Shown here: positions 23,828-31,033 of the stretch, piece after piece
Numbering within the stretch: position 1 is the stretch's first letter
Layout of the letters: each line of letters starts with the position of its first letter
Assembly: GCA_900547005.1 (NCBI GenBank)
Contig: URER01000026.1
Location: forward strand, 1 to 35,087
Reading direction: 5' to 3'
Source: an uncultured Prevotella sp.
GTDB lineage: Bacteria > Bacteroidota > Bacteroidia > Bacteroidales > Bacteroidaceae
Length of the DNA stretch: 35,087 nt
Position numbers and translations under genes: made by a program
Notes under the pieces: generated by a model
The model's input: only the letters and a program-made list of their open reading frames with translations
What the model was told of the DNA's origin: nothing
Databases searched by the model: none

Positions 23828-23991
23828 CCACAGAGGCACTGAGGACACGGAGATTTATATGTCATTACAAACTCAGAGCATATACCTGAAGGCGTAGAGG
23901 ACGTGTCCTCCTGATGCCACAGGCATCTGCTCAGTGAGCGAATATTACCGGGGTGGATGAATAAAGCTCCGTGCCCTCTGCGCCTCTGTGG
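23828..23991. repeat. Hairpin-rich element with 25-bp imperfect terminal inverted repeats
   Basis: The ends, 23828-23852 and 23967-23991 inverted, match at about 22 of 25 positions (CCACAGAGGCAC.. against CCACAGAGGCGC..). Inside are three consecutive small hairpins: GAGGAC/GTCCTC (23897-23910), GATGCC/GGCATC (23913-23927) and GCTCA/TGAGC (23929-23939). It has no coding capacity. It looks like a small non-autonomous (MITE- or REP-like) element. Part of it recurs near 31184-31246. Confidence 0.65.
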
Positions 23992-24056
23992 TAAGAAATA
24001 ATTTAATCATTAATCATATATAATCTGTCCCCTGTATTTTTCCGTTGAGCCGATAA

Positions 24057-24485
24057 AACCGTAATATTTATAATTCAAAAGGTAATTTTGCTAAGCCTGT
24101 TTTAATGAATCACGCTGGTGTCTGCTCCGTAAAGGACGACATGGCGGAAATCTTGGACAAGATGCTGGCTGCCGACGTTATAGTGATGGCCTCTCCTGTA
24201 TATTTCTATGCCATTGACGCACAACTGAAAGCGCTGATAGACCGCTCTGTGGCAAAGTGGCTGGAGTTTAAGGACAAGGAGTTCTATTACATAATGACTG
24301 CGGCAGAGGACTCGGATGATGTGATGGACTGCACATTAGAGTGTTTCAGAGGATTTGCGAAGTGCCTCGAAGGCTCGGTGGAGAAAGGCGTCATCTACGG
24401 CAAGGGCGTGTATGAGAAGGGCGAGATAGAAGGCCATCCGGCTATGAAGGAAGCCTACGAGATGGGACTGAGCGTGGGTGTGTAG
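24057..24485 (+). pseudogene. Decayed flavodoxin-fold NAD(P)H-dependent reductase
   Basis: The region from 24105 encodes 126 residues of an FMN-reductase-like protein: HAGVCSVKDDM, then AADVIVMASPVYFYAIDAQLKALIDR, the typical flavin-site and dimer segment, and a normal C-terminus. The N-terminal third, with the phosphate-binding SPRKNGNT loop and first cysteines, is missing. The frame is open upstream to 24057 and reads NSKGNFAKPVL just before, possibly a remnant of the GNTAK loop, so an internal deletion of about 50 codons is likely. There is no obvious promoter. The hairpin element ends only 65 bases upstream of 24057. Without the FMN phosphate loop it is probably inactive. Confidence 0.7.
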
Positions 24486-24513
24486 GACAACGCTCCTAAA
24501 AAGTGCGGATGGA

Positions 24514-24545
24514 GTTGCATAGGTCGGGGAAAAATAGTAATTTTG
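24514..24545 (+). promoter_or_regulatory. Promoter of the AICAR transformylase gene
   Basis: GTTG (24514-24517) lies 20 bases before TAATTTTG (24538-24545), close to the full Bacteroidetes consensus. The leader would be about 20 bases. Confidence 0.7.
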
Positions 24546-24572
24546 CAGGCAGAATAAAATTACTATCATAAT

Positions 24573-25754
24573 ATGAAAGAACTTGCATTAAAGTACGGAT
24601 GTAATCCAAACCAGAAGCCTTCGCGTATTTATATGAACGAAGGCGAGTTGCCAATAGAAGTTCTTAACGGCCGCCCGGGATACATAAACTTCCTCGACGC
24701 GCTCAACTCATGGCAGCTTGTAAAGGAGCTGAAAGCCGCAACAGGCATTCCTGCGGCTGCATCGTTCAAGCACGTAAGTCCGGCCGGAGCGGCTGTAGGA
24801 CTGCCGTTGAGCGACACTCTGAAGAAAATATACTTCGTAGACGACGTTAAAATCGAGCTTTCACCGCTTGCTTGTGCCTACGCACGTGCCCGTGGTGCTG
24901 ACCGTATGTGTTCTTACGGCGACTTCGTTGCGCTGAGCGACACGTGCGATGCTGCTACTGCCACGCTCATCAAGCGTGAGGTGAGCGACGGCGTGATAGC
25001 TCCCGACTATACTCCGGAGGCTCTCGAAATTCTGAAGGACAAGCGCAAGGGTACATATAACGTGATTAAGATTGACCCGAACTACGTGCCTGCGCCGGTG
25101 GAACATAAGGAAGTGTTCGGCATTACGTTCGAGCAGGGACGCAACGAGATAAAGCTGGACGACCCGGCTCTCTTCGAAAACATCCCGACACAGAACAAGA
25201 CTTTCACAGAGGAGGCAAAGCGAGATCTTATCATCGCGCTTATCACACTGAAATATACGCAGAGTAATTCGGTGTGCTACGTGAAGGACGGACAGGCAAT
25301 CGGTATCGGTGCAGGTCAGCAGAGCCGTATTCACTGTACGCGTCTGGCAGGCAGCAAGGCCGACACATGGTGGATGCGCCAGTGTCCGAAGGTGATGGCG
25401 CTGCCGTTCAAGGAGAATATCCGCCGTGCCGACCGCGACAATACCATCGACGTTTATATCAGCGAGGAGTATGAGGATGTGCTTCGCGACGGCACTTGGG
25501 AGATGTTCTTCACCGAAAAGCCTGAACCGCTCACCGCGGAGGAGAAGAAGGCTTGGCTCGCACAGAACACGAAGGTGGCTCTCGGCAGCGACGCGTTCTT
25601 CCCGTTTGGCGACAACATTGAGCGCGCTCACAAGAGTGGAGTGGAATATATCGCACAGGCTGGCGGCAGTATCCGAGACGATAATGTCATAGAGACTTGC
25701 GACAAGTATGGCATCGCGATGGCATTTACGGGCGTGCGCCTCTTCCATCATTGA
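24573..25754 (+). CDS. Stand-alone AICAR transformylase (phosphoribosylaminoimidazolecarboxamide formyltransferase)
   Basis: This 393-residue enzyme transfers a formyl group from 10-formyltetrahydrofolate to AICAR in purine synthesis. It begins right at the start of the transformylase domain of PurH (LKYGCNPNQKPSRIY) and lacks the IMP cyclohydrolase (MGS-like) domain that makes up the first 200 residues of usual PurH. The catalytic Lys-His pair is in ASFKHVSPAGAA, and the family segments GIGAGQQSRIHCTRLAGSKADTWWMR, GSDAFFPFGDNIERAHKSGV and the end VRLFHH are present. A separate cyclohydrolase or full PurH must be elsewhere. Own promoter and terminator. Confidence 0.94.
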   Translation: MKELALKYGCNPNQKPSRIYMNEGELPIEVLNGRPGYINFLDALNSWQLVKELKAATGIPAAASFKHVSPAGAAVGLPLSDTLKKIYFVDDVKIELSPLACAYARARGADRMCSYGDFVALSDTCDAATATLIKREVSDGVIAPDYTPEALEILKDKRKGTYNVIKIDPNYVPAPVEHKEVFGITFEQGRNEIKLDDPALFENIPTQNKTFTEEAKRDLIIALITLKYTQSNSVCYVKDGQAIGIGAGQQSRIHCTRLAGSKADTWWMRQCPKVMALPFKENIRRADRDNTIDVYISEEYEDVLRDGTWEMFFTEKPEPLTAEEKKAWLAQNTKVALGSDAFFPFGDNIERAHKSGVEYIAQAGGSIRDDNVIETCDKYGIAMAFTGVRLFHH

Positions 25755-25774
25755 TTATTTTGAATACATATACT

Positions 25775-25824
25775 AAAAAATCCATAGGCTTGTAACGGCT
25801 GTTTGCAAGTCTATGGATTTTATT
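25775..25824 (+). terminator. Terminator of the AICAR transformylase gene
   Basis: AAAATCCATAGGCTTGTAA pairs with TTTGCAAGTCTATGGATTTT, with a few G-T pairs, around a short loop; TTATTCTG follows. Confidence 0.85.
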
Positions 25825-25898
25825 CTGTATATATATAAAGTGCAGAAAGGTTGTCCGCAATATGTCGCCGGGCTGCCTATAATGACAAGAACATATAT

Positions 25899-26537
25899 AT
25901 GAGAAGTAAATTACTACTTACGGTACGCATCATTGTAGGACTCTTTGCTGTGTTTTTTGGCGTCGTTGGCTATTTCATCTATACGGATACGCTGATTTCT
26001 TTGCGCGATGCCGTGCTCATTCCGCTAACGGTTGTAACAATCGCCGCGCCATTGATATATAAGAAATGGAAGTGGGTGACGGACTCAGACAATAAACTTC
26101 TGAATATAGTCTGTCATTTCCTGTTAGGTGGCTGCATTGTCTTCGGAGCGTTCATGTTGGGCAATATTCCTATTGGCAGCGATGTTCCGACGTTTGAAGA
26201 GAAGACAGTCGTGCAGAAAAAGGCGACTACCAAATCGCGTAACACCCGCCGTGTGGGGCGAAGAAGCTACGTTACGACGGGGTATAGAACCAACTACCAC
26301 TTGTGGGTGGCGTTGCATGACAGTGTTTCACGAAGGCAGACTGTGAAGCGTGAGGCTTATAATCGTGTGCGAACGGGCGACACCGTGACTGTCGTTCTGA
26401 GTAAGGGACGCTTCGGTTATCAGTTCATCAAGAAGGTGAAAGTGCCGAAACGCGCTCTGAATAAAAAGAGAAGGCGCGATAAAATAGAATCGTATGCTCT
26501 CCATAAACTTAGATTTCATCAGCCGATAAAGGAGTAA
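25899..26537 (+). CDS. Hypothetical membrane protein with basic C-terminal domain
   Basis: I do not recognise a named family. From the ATG at 25899 (MRSKLLLTVRII) the product is 212 residues; the longer frame from 25851 adds 16 residues that spoil the membrane start. Three membrane helices are visible near residues 7-27, 35-52 and 67-88. A polar region with a basic patch (KSRNTRRVGRRSY) follows, then a probable beta-rich soluble domain (NYHLWVALHDSVSRRQTVKREAYNRVRTGDTVTVVLSKGRFGY) and a very basic tail. The RTGDTVTVVLSKG stretch looks like a small barrel turn. No clear promoter; it follows a terminator, so it has its own transcription. Confidence 0.65.
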   Translation: MRSKLLLTVRIIVGLFAVFFGVVGYFIYTDTLISLRDAVLIPLTVVTIAAPLIYKKWKWVTDSDNKLLNIVCHFLLGGCIVFGAFMLGNIPIGSDVPTFEEKTVVQKKATTKSRNTRRVGRRSYVTTGYRTNYHLWVALHDSVSRRQTVKREAYNRVRTGDTVTVVLSKGRFGYQFIKKVKVPKRALNKKRRRDKIESYALHKLRFHQPIKE

Positions 26538-26618
26538 CCATTTCTGAAGTATTGAATGATAAAAGTGATAAAAGTGTCATTGTTCCCCGTTTTTTTCGGC
26601 GATTTCATAGTTTTTGCG

Positions 26619-26626
26619 TAACTTTG
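26619..26626 (+). promoter_or_regulatory. -7 promoter element of the small basic-protein gene
   Basis: TAACTTTG matches TAnnTTTG and ends 20 bases before the ATG at 26647. A TTTC lies near the -33 position. Confidence 0.6.
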
Positions 26627-26646
26627 CGCCAATAAACAAATGATTT

Positions 26647-26847
26647 ATGAGCAACGAAATAGATGAGATTATATCAGGAGGAGGACTCGTTTTCAAGAAG
26701 TCGTCGGGTCCGAAAGTTGATGACGGCAAGGTGAAGACTAAGGCGAAAAAGAAAAAGTATATCACCGGAGCACACGGGTCGGGTTCAGCCCGTCAGAAGG
26801 CCAAGTACCGCCAACAGCGCGCCAACAGGGGAAAGGGAAAGAAGTAG
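26647..26847 (+). CDS. Small basic hypothetical protein
   Basis: The 66-residue product has a short acidic N-terminus (MSNEIDEII), a glycine stretch (SGGGLVFKK), then a run of lysines and arginines to the end (KVKTKAKKKKY, RQKAKYRQQRANRGKGKK). I know no name for it. The composition suggests nucleic-acid or ribosome binding. A well-placed promoter element and clean ATG support it as a real gene despite its low complexity. Confidence 0.6.
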   Translation: MSNEIDEIISGGGLVFKKSSGPKVDDGKVKTKAKKKKYITGAHGSGSARQKAKYRQQRANRGKGKK

Positions 26848-26920
26848 GCAATAGACTATAATCAGGAACGATAAAAAATCGTAATGCCGATACGGAAAGG
26901 ATTAAAAAACAGTGAAAAAA

Positions 26921-26951
26921 TTGGCTGGTTAGAGAATAATGCTTAACTTTA
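26921..26951 (+). promoter_or_regulatory. Promoter of the toxin-antitoxin pair
   Basis: TTGG (26921-26924) lies 19 bases before TAACTTTA (26944-26951), a Bacteroidetes promoter with one mismatch in each block. The start codon follows 19 bases later. Confidence 0.5.
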
Positions 26952-26970
26952 CACTGCAAAAATAACGATT

Positions 26971-27222
26971 ATGAATACGATAACAGCATATAAAGAAAAC
27001 AAGGTAAGCCCTCTTGACGCACTTTGGTCTCTTTTTATCAGGCAACCAAAGTCTGTAAGGAATGCTTTCAAAAAGCGTCTTCTGGCTCAAGACGCTTCCG
27101 CATTGGCAGAGTATCAGCAAGCTGTTGTTGGCAACAGCTTTAAGAGAGCTTTGCAAGAACTTGAAGAGGCTGAAAAGTCGGGACTTGAAAACCTTCAAGA
27201 CGCAACGACACTTTTTGATTAA
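26971..27222 (+). CDS. Putative antitoxin of a type II toxin-antitoxin pair
   Basis: The 83-residue protein is helical, with NAFKKRLLAQDASALAEYQQAV and an acidic C-terminal half (LQELEEAEKSGLENLQDATTLFD), the usual shape of an antitoxin that wraps a basic toxin. I see no clear helix-turn-helix or ribbon-helix-helix motif. It sits 8 bases before a RelE/HigB-like toxin gene, with a promoter just upstream. The role is deduced mainly from this position and size. Confidence 0.65.
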   Translation: MNTITAYKENKVSPLDALWSLFIRQPKSVRNAFKKRLLAQDASALAEYQQAVVGNSFKRALQELEEAEKSGLENLQDATTLFD

Positions 27223-27230
27223 TCCTGCTT

Positions 27231-27578
27231 ATGGAAACCATAATAAAGATATTGCCGGAATTCAAGCATAGGGCAAAAGCTATAGCAAAGAAGTACAAGT
27301 CTTTTATTAAGGACTACAACGATTTTGTAGAGACATTAAAAGAGAACCCTATCCAAGGAACATCTTTAGGTGGTGGAGTTTATAAGATTCGCCTGACTAT
27401 TACTTCAAAAAGAAAAGGTAAAAGTGGCGGTGCCCGTGTTCTAACTTATAATGTCAAAAAAATTAATCCGGATAAATTTATTGTTGTGTTGATGTCGATA
27501 TATGACAAAAGTGAGATGGAGAACGTGTCAGACAACTATCTTAAGGATATTTTGAAAGAAGCGAAACGTTTATCGTAG
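27231..27578 (+). CDS. RelE/HigB-like toxin
   Basis: At 115 residues and basic, this fits RelE/ParE-superfamily mRNA-interferase toxins. A helical start (PEFKHRAKAIAKKYKSFIKDYNDFVETLKENP) is followed by the central beta-hairpin GGGVYKIRLTITSKRKGKSGGARVLTY, with the Lys/Arg-rich turn and Arg before the last strands, as in HigB2-type proteins. The end is IVVLMSIYDKSEMENVSDNYLKDIL. It would be expected to cut mRNA on the ribosome unless bound by its antitoxin. The catalytic set in this subgroup is poorly fixed, so activity is not certain. Codons are more AT-rich than in the neighbouring core genes, consistent with acquisition. Confidence 0.82.
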   Translation: METIIKILPEFKHRAKAIAKKYKSFIKDYNDFVETLKENPIQGTSLGGGVYKIRLTITSKRKGKSGGARVLTYNVKKINPDKFIVVLMSIYDKSEMENVSDNYLKDILKEAKRLS

Positions 27579-27607
27579 ATAATTAGAAATACATGAAGAG
27601 GATGTGC

Positions 27608-28444
27608 TTATTTTACACATCCCCTTGTGGATGAGACCTTTATCGCCGTGAAAATCCTGCCGGACGCAGTGCCGAGTCGGCGTGCTGAGAAGTAATCCTC
27701 CACGTTGTCGTAGGTGCAGATGCCCGAAACCGTAATATTCCCGTCCTGCAATCCACATTCAAGGAGCTGCCGTTTGTTGCACTCCCATAGGTCTATGTGC
27801 CAACGCATTGGCTGTTCTTTATCTTCATTTCCACTATTCCGATTTATCACCGGATAGCGTTTCGCTATCTCGTTCATATCGAATCCGGCTTCGGCAAAAG
27901 CCTTATAAACTTCGTCGCCCACCTCAAAATTCTTCTCAGAGATCCCCGGGCCTATAACCGCTTTGAGATTTTCGGGCTGCGTACCGAACGACTTCATCAT
28001 CGATTCGATGGTCGCACGCACTATTCGCGCCACTGTTCCGCGCCATCCTGCGTGTATAGCTGCGACTGCATGGTGGTCGCTATCTGCAAGAAGAATAGGA
28101 ATGCAGTCGGCCGTAGACACCCCGATGCACACCTGTGGCACATCGGTGGTCACGGCATCCACGCCATCGAGAATCATGTCCCGGATATTGTCAGGCAGGG
28201 AAATAAACTCACGGCCAATCTGCCTGACTGTTGTCCCGTGAGTCTGATGCGGATAAACGAGCTGTGCCGGAGCTATACCAAGCTGCTCGCAAAGAGCCTG
28301 CCGGTTGACCGCCACATTATTCTCGTCGTCGCCGCAATAGTGGTTGATATTGAACTCAGCGTATTGTCCGCGGCTCACTCCGCCGTGTCGCGTACTACTA
28401 AAAGCCGTTACACCCGGACAAATATCGTAAAATGTCAGTTTCAT
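27608..28444 (-). CDS. pgeF: Peptidoglycan editing factor PgeF (YfiH / multicopper polyphenol oxidase family)
   Basis: The 278-residue cytoplasmic protein matches the YfiH/DUF152 family. Metal-ligand motifs are present: PHQTHG, STADCIPILL and AIHAGWRGTVA, with GPGISEKNFEVGDEV downstream. In E. coli the enzyme removes wrongly built muropeptide precursors with Ser in place of Ala; related proteins act on nucleosides in other bacteria. Its ATG overlaps the stop of obg by four bases, so the two are translationally coupled. A GGATGTG/CACATCC hairpin covers its stop codon at 27599-27621. Confidence 0.92.
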   Translation of the reverse strand: MKLTFYDICPGVTAFSSTRHGGVSRGQYAEFNINHYCGDDENNVAVNRQALCEQLGIAPAQLVYPHQTHGTTVRQIGREFISLPDNIRDMILDGVDAVTTDVPQVCIGVSTADCIPILLADSDHHAVAAIHAGWRGTVARIVRATIESMMKSFGTQPENLKAVIGPGISEKNFEVGDEVYKAFAEAGFDMNEIAKRYPVINRNSGNEDKEQPMRWHIDLWECNKRQLLECGLQDGNITVSGICTYDNVEDYFSARRLGTASGRIFTAIKVSSTRGCVK

Positions 28445-29604
28445 TCCTCGTCCTCGTATTCAAAATCATCGAGGTCTTCAATCTCCTCAATATCATCTTC
28501 ATCGATAAACTCAATATCTTCGCCTTCAGCCGCCATCTCCTGATTGAAGCGTGTCATGTCTTTGTCGCGGTGAACAATGACATCCTCCGACGTGATTGCC
28601 TGCAACTTGTTGCTCTCGCTGTTCAGTTCCTGCCACAGAAGGTCCTTCAGTTCGTTGATTCCTTTGCCCGTTACGGAAGATATAAACACCACTGGCAGGT
28701 CATCGGGCAACGTCTCGCGGAGCATCTCGATGAGTTCTTCGTCGAGCAAATCGCACTTCGTCACAGCCAGAACACGATGTTTGTCGAGCATATCGGGATT
28801 AAAATTGCGCAACTCGTTGAGCAGAATCTCATACTCTTTCTTTATGTCATCGGTGTCGCCCGGCACCATAAAGAGCAGCAGCGAGTTGCGTTCTATATGG
28901 CGAAGGAAGCGCAATCCAAGTCCTTTTCCTTCGCTTGCGCCCTCGATAATACCAGGTATATCGGCCATGACAAACGACTTATTGTCGTGATAGCCTACTA
29001 TTCCGAGCGACGGTTCGAGAGTGGTAAACGGATAATTAGCAATCTTCGGGCGTGCACTCGACACCGAAGAGAGCAGCGTAGACTTACCCGCATTTGGGAA
29101 ACCGACAAGTCCCACGTCGGCAAGGAGCTTCAGTTCGAGGATTATTGTCATCTCCTGCATCGGCTCGCCGGGCTGCGCAAAGCGTGGTGCCTGATTGGTT
29201 GCAGAGCGGAACTGGAAGTTTCCGAGTCCGCCGCGACCACCCTTCAGCAACATGACCGTCTGTCCGTCGTAGGTCACGTCGCACACATATTTGCCAGTTT
29301 CGGCATCATACACAACCGTTCCGCACGGCACATCGATGTATTGGTCCTTGCCGTCCGTACCGTGACACTTGTCCTTACCGCCGTTTCCGCCGTGCTCAGC
29401 GAACACATGACGCTGGTATTTCAGGTGAAGCAGCGTCCAGTAGTTATGGTTTCCGCGCAGGTATATGCTTCCGCCTTTACCACCATCGCCTCCATCCGGT
29501 CCGCCGTTAGGATTATACTTCACGTGCCGCAGGTGCATTGATCCCCTACCGCCCTTTCCCGAGCGGCAGTATATCTTTACGTAGTCTACAAAATTAGATT
29601 CCAT
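28441..29604 (-). CDS. obgE: GTPase Obg
   Basis: The 387-residue GTPase acts in large ribosomal subunit assembly and stress control. The start at 29604 (MESNFVDYVKIYCRSGKGG) matches the family; a longer frame adds 15 unrelated residues. The glycine-rich Obg fold (about 1-158) is followed by the G domain: G1 GFPNAGKST, switch I PFTTLEP, G3 DIPGIIEGASEGKGLG, G4 TKCD and G5 near SSVTGKG. Instead of a folded C-terminal domain it ends in an acidic tail (about 45 residues, mostly Glu and Asp). It is followed by pgeF with a 4-base overlap. Confidence 0.96.
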   Translation of the reverse strand: MESNFVDYVKIYCRSGKGGRGSMHLRHVKYNPNGGPDGGDGGKGGSIYLRGNHNYWTLLHLKYQRHVFAEHGGNGGKDKCHGTDGKDQYIDVPCGTVVYDAETGKYVCDVTYDGQTVMLLKGGRGGLGNFQFRSATNQAPRFAQPGEPMQEMTIILELKLLADVGLVGFPNAGKSTLLSSVSSARPKIANYPFTTLEPSLGIVGYHDNKSFVMADIPGIIEGASEGKGLGLRFLRHIERNSLLLFMVPGDTDDIKKEYEILLNELRNFNPDMLDKHRVLAVTKCDLLDEELIEMLRETLPDDLPVVFISSVTGKGINELKDLLWQELNSESNKLQAITSEDVIVHRDKDMTRFNQEMAAEGEDIEFIDEDDIEEIEDLDDFEYEDEE

Positions 29605-29687
29605 TGTTATACTTTTTATCTTTGTATAAGAAAAGCTACATCTCGGCATAATCCCTCAAACAGGTTTGGAGATTCTGCTCTCGATTT

Positions 29688-29777
29688 GCATTATCTTTTG
29701 CAAAGACAATGCAAACAAGTGCAATGAAAACTTGCTTTCATATTGCCGAGTGCAGTTTATCTTCTGCAAAGATAAGC
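29688..29777. repeat. Two related palindromic units containing promoter-like elements upstream of obg
   Basis: Units 29688-29712 and 29752-29777 share TTATCTT(T/C)TGCAAAGA(C/T)AA with symmetric ends. The second gives a perfect minus-strand -7 element, TATCTTTG (29774-29767), about 163 bases upstream of obg; the first gives TGTCTTTG. One or both may promote obg-pgeF. Confidence 0.5.
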
Positions 29778-29965
29778 ATTATCTTCCAAAAAGCAGACCG
29801 TTAGCTCCTAAAAACGGCTATTCCACCCACTTCACCACTCTTACGCTGACCTCATTGAGCTGATACAGGGGAATGGTTATCACCATTCATCGTCGCCTTT
29901 TTCAAGGCATATATAAATTCGTTGACAAAATTAGAGATTACAATATCACCAAAAAGAATGGTACT
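29778..29965. other. Gene-free spacer upstream of obg
   Basis: No convincing gene, promoter or repeat is seen in this part of the interval between the obg promoter region and the lipoprotein terminator. Confidence 0.5.
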
Positions 29966-30027
29966 AAATAGAAATGAGTCCCGAAAGTTTTTATCTAACT
30001 TTCGGGACTCATTTCTATTTTAATACA
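29966..30027 (-). terminator. Terminator of the lipoprotein gene, 24-bp perfect stem
   Basis: The arms 29966-29989 and 29997-30020 are perfect 24-base reverse complements around a 7-base loop (core GAGTCCCGAAAGTT). On the minus strand it follows the lipoprotein stop by about 27 bases; T-rich ends occur on both sides, so it may act in both directions. Confidence 0.85.
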
Positions 30028-30053
30028 GCCTCTTTTTATCAGCAAATGCTCAT

Positions 30054-30959
30054 TTACTTTTTGTAATAAACATATTTGAAATTATAGGTGCTACCATATC
30101 CATCAGTCACATTAATGATATCGACGGAGTGGTCGGGGTTAAACGTGTATGTAAAATTAGAAACATCAGTATCTGTACCGTCTTCGTCTGTGATTTTACA
30201 CACTAATTTGACAGGAAGCATTGCAGACGAATTACCTGTGAAGCCAAGCATAGAGAGTGCCGTGAGAATCGGATCATCCGACATAAAGCCGATTACGCCA
30301 GCCATAGCGGGTGTGGTGAGGTTGAACGTATTGGCCTCTGTGCCATAATCTAATGTCGTGTTGACAGAAGCAACGTTAGTTGAGGCGCTGCTGCTTGTGA
30401 GGTTGCCGTTTTCCCATGTGAAATTAACCGTTGTGTTGACATTCTCGCCTCCGCTCTCGCCGTCTTCATTCCACTTAACATTTCCAGTTATCTTGTTGCT
30501 CGTCAAGTGTCCTGTGCCGTCATAACTGAATGCATAGTTGAAGTGTAACTCTTCTGTATAGTTGCTGCTGGCTATGGTGCGAGAGTGGAATGTCATGGCT
30601 GTAAGGAAGCCGTCGGAGTTGAATTTGAAGTTTGTACCCTCACATATTGCACCATTAACATTTGCATAAATGCGCTTGATCTGGCGACCTGTGCTTACAG
30701 CAGCGCGTGTGCCGTTGCCATATTCGAAATTGTAAGTCGTGCCATTGTTCTCCAATTTTGCGATAGAACCGTCTTCATTGTAAGTCGCGTTCAGGCCACC
30801 AACGCTCTGAACCCTTGTTCCGTCAACGATAGAAGCAGGTACCAAGAACTCTGTAGAAGCGGTTCCCGCACCCGAATTGTCGTCATCACTATCGCTACAT
30901 GCCGTGAGCGTACAACCCACAAATGCCAAAACTGCAAAGTAATAAAAAACTTTTCTCAT
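30054..30959 (-). CDS. Surface or periplasmic lipoprotein, DUF4595-like
   Basis: The 301-residue protein has a lipoprotein signal with lipobox LTAC (Cys near 21) followed by an acidic SDSDDDN stretch, which in Bacteroidetes often marks export to the cell surface. The mature part is beta-rich with repeated short hairpins of the type YNEDGSIAKLENNGTTYNFEY, FSYDGTGHLTSNKI and NFTWENGNLTSSSAS. This pattern resembles DUF4595 / RHS-like YD-type repeats. The function is unknown. It sits between adk and obg, genes normally adjacent in this group, and has its own strong terminator, so it was probably inserted. Confidence 0.75.
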   Translation of the reverse strand: MRKVFYYFAVLAFVGCTLTACSDSDDDNSGAGTASTEFLVPASIVDGTRVQSVGGLNATYNEDGSIAKLENNGTTYNFEYGNGTRAAVSTGRQIKRIYANVNGAICEGTNFKFNSDGFLTAMTFHSRTIASSNYTEELHFNYAFSYDGTGHLTSNKITGNVKWNEDGESGGENVNTTVNFTWENGNLTSSSASTNVASVNTTLDYGTEANTFNLTTPAMAGVIGFMSDDPILTALSMLGFTGNSSAMLPVKLVCKITDEDGTDTDVSNFTYTFNPDHSVDIINVTDGYGSTYNFKYVYYKK

Positions 30960-31033
30960 AAATTATACATTTTCTATAGCCCCAGACTCCCCGAAAGAGC
31001 AAATTAATAAAATAAAAATTAGCGCGACTATAC

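Noticed and set aside
27599..27621. Intrinsic terminator at the convergent end of the toxin and pgeF genes
   Set aside because: The stem is present but there is no T run on either strand, so I only note it as a hairpin.
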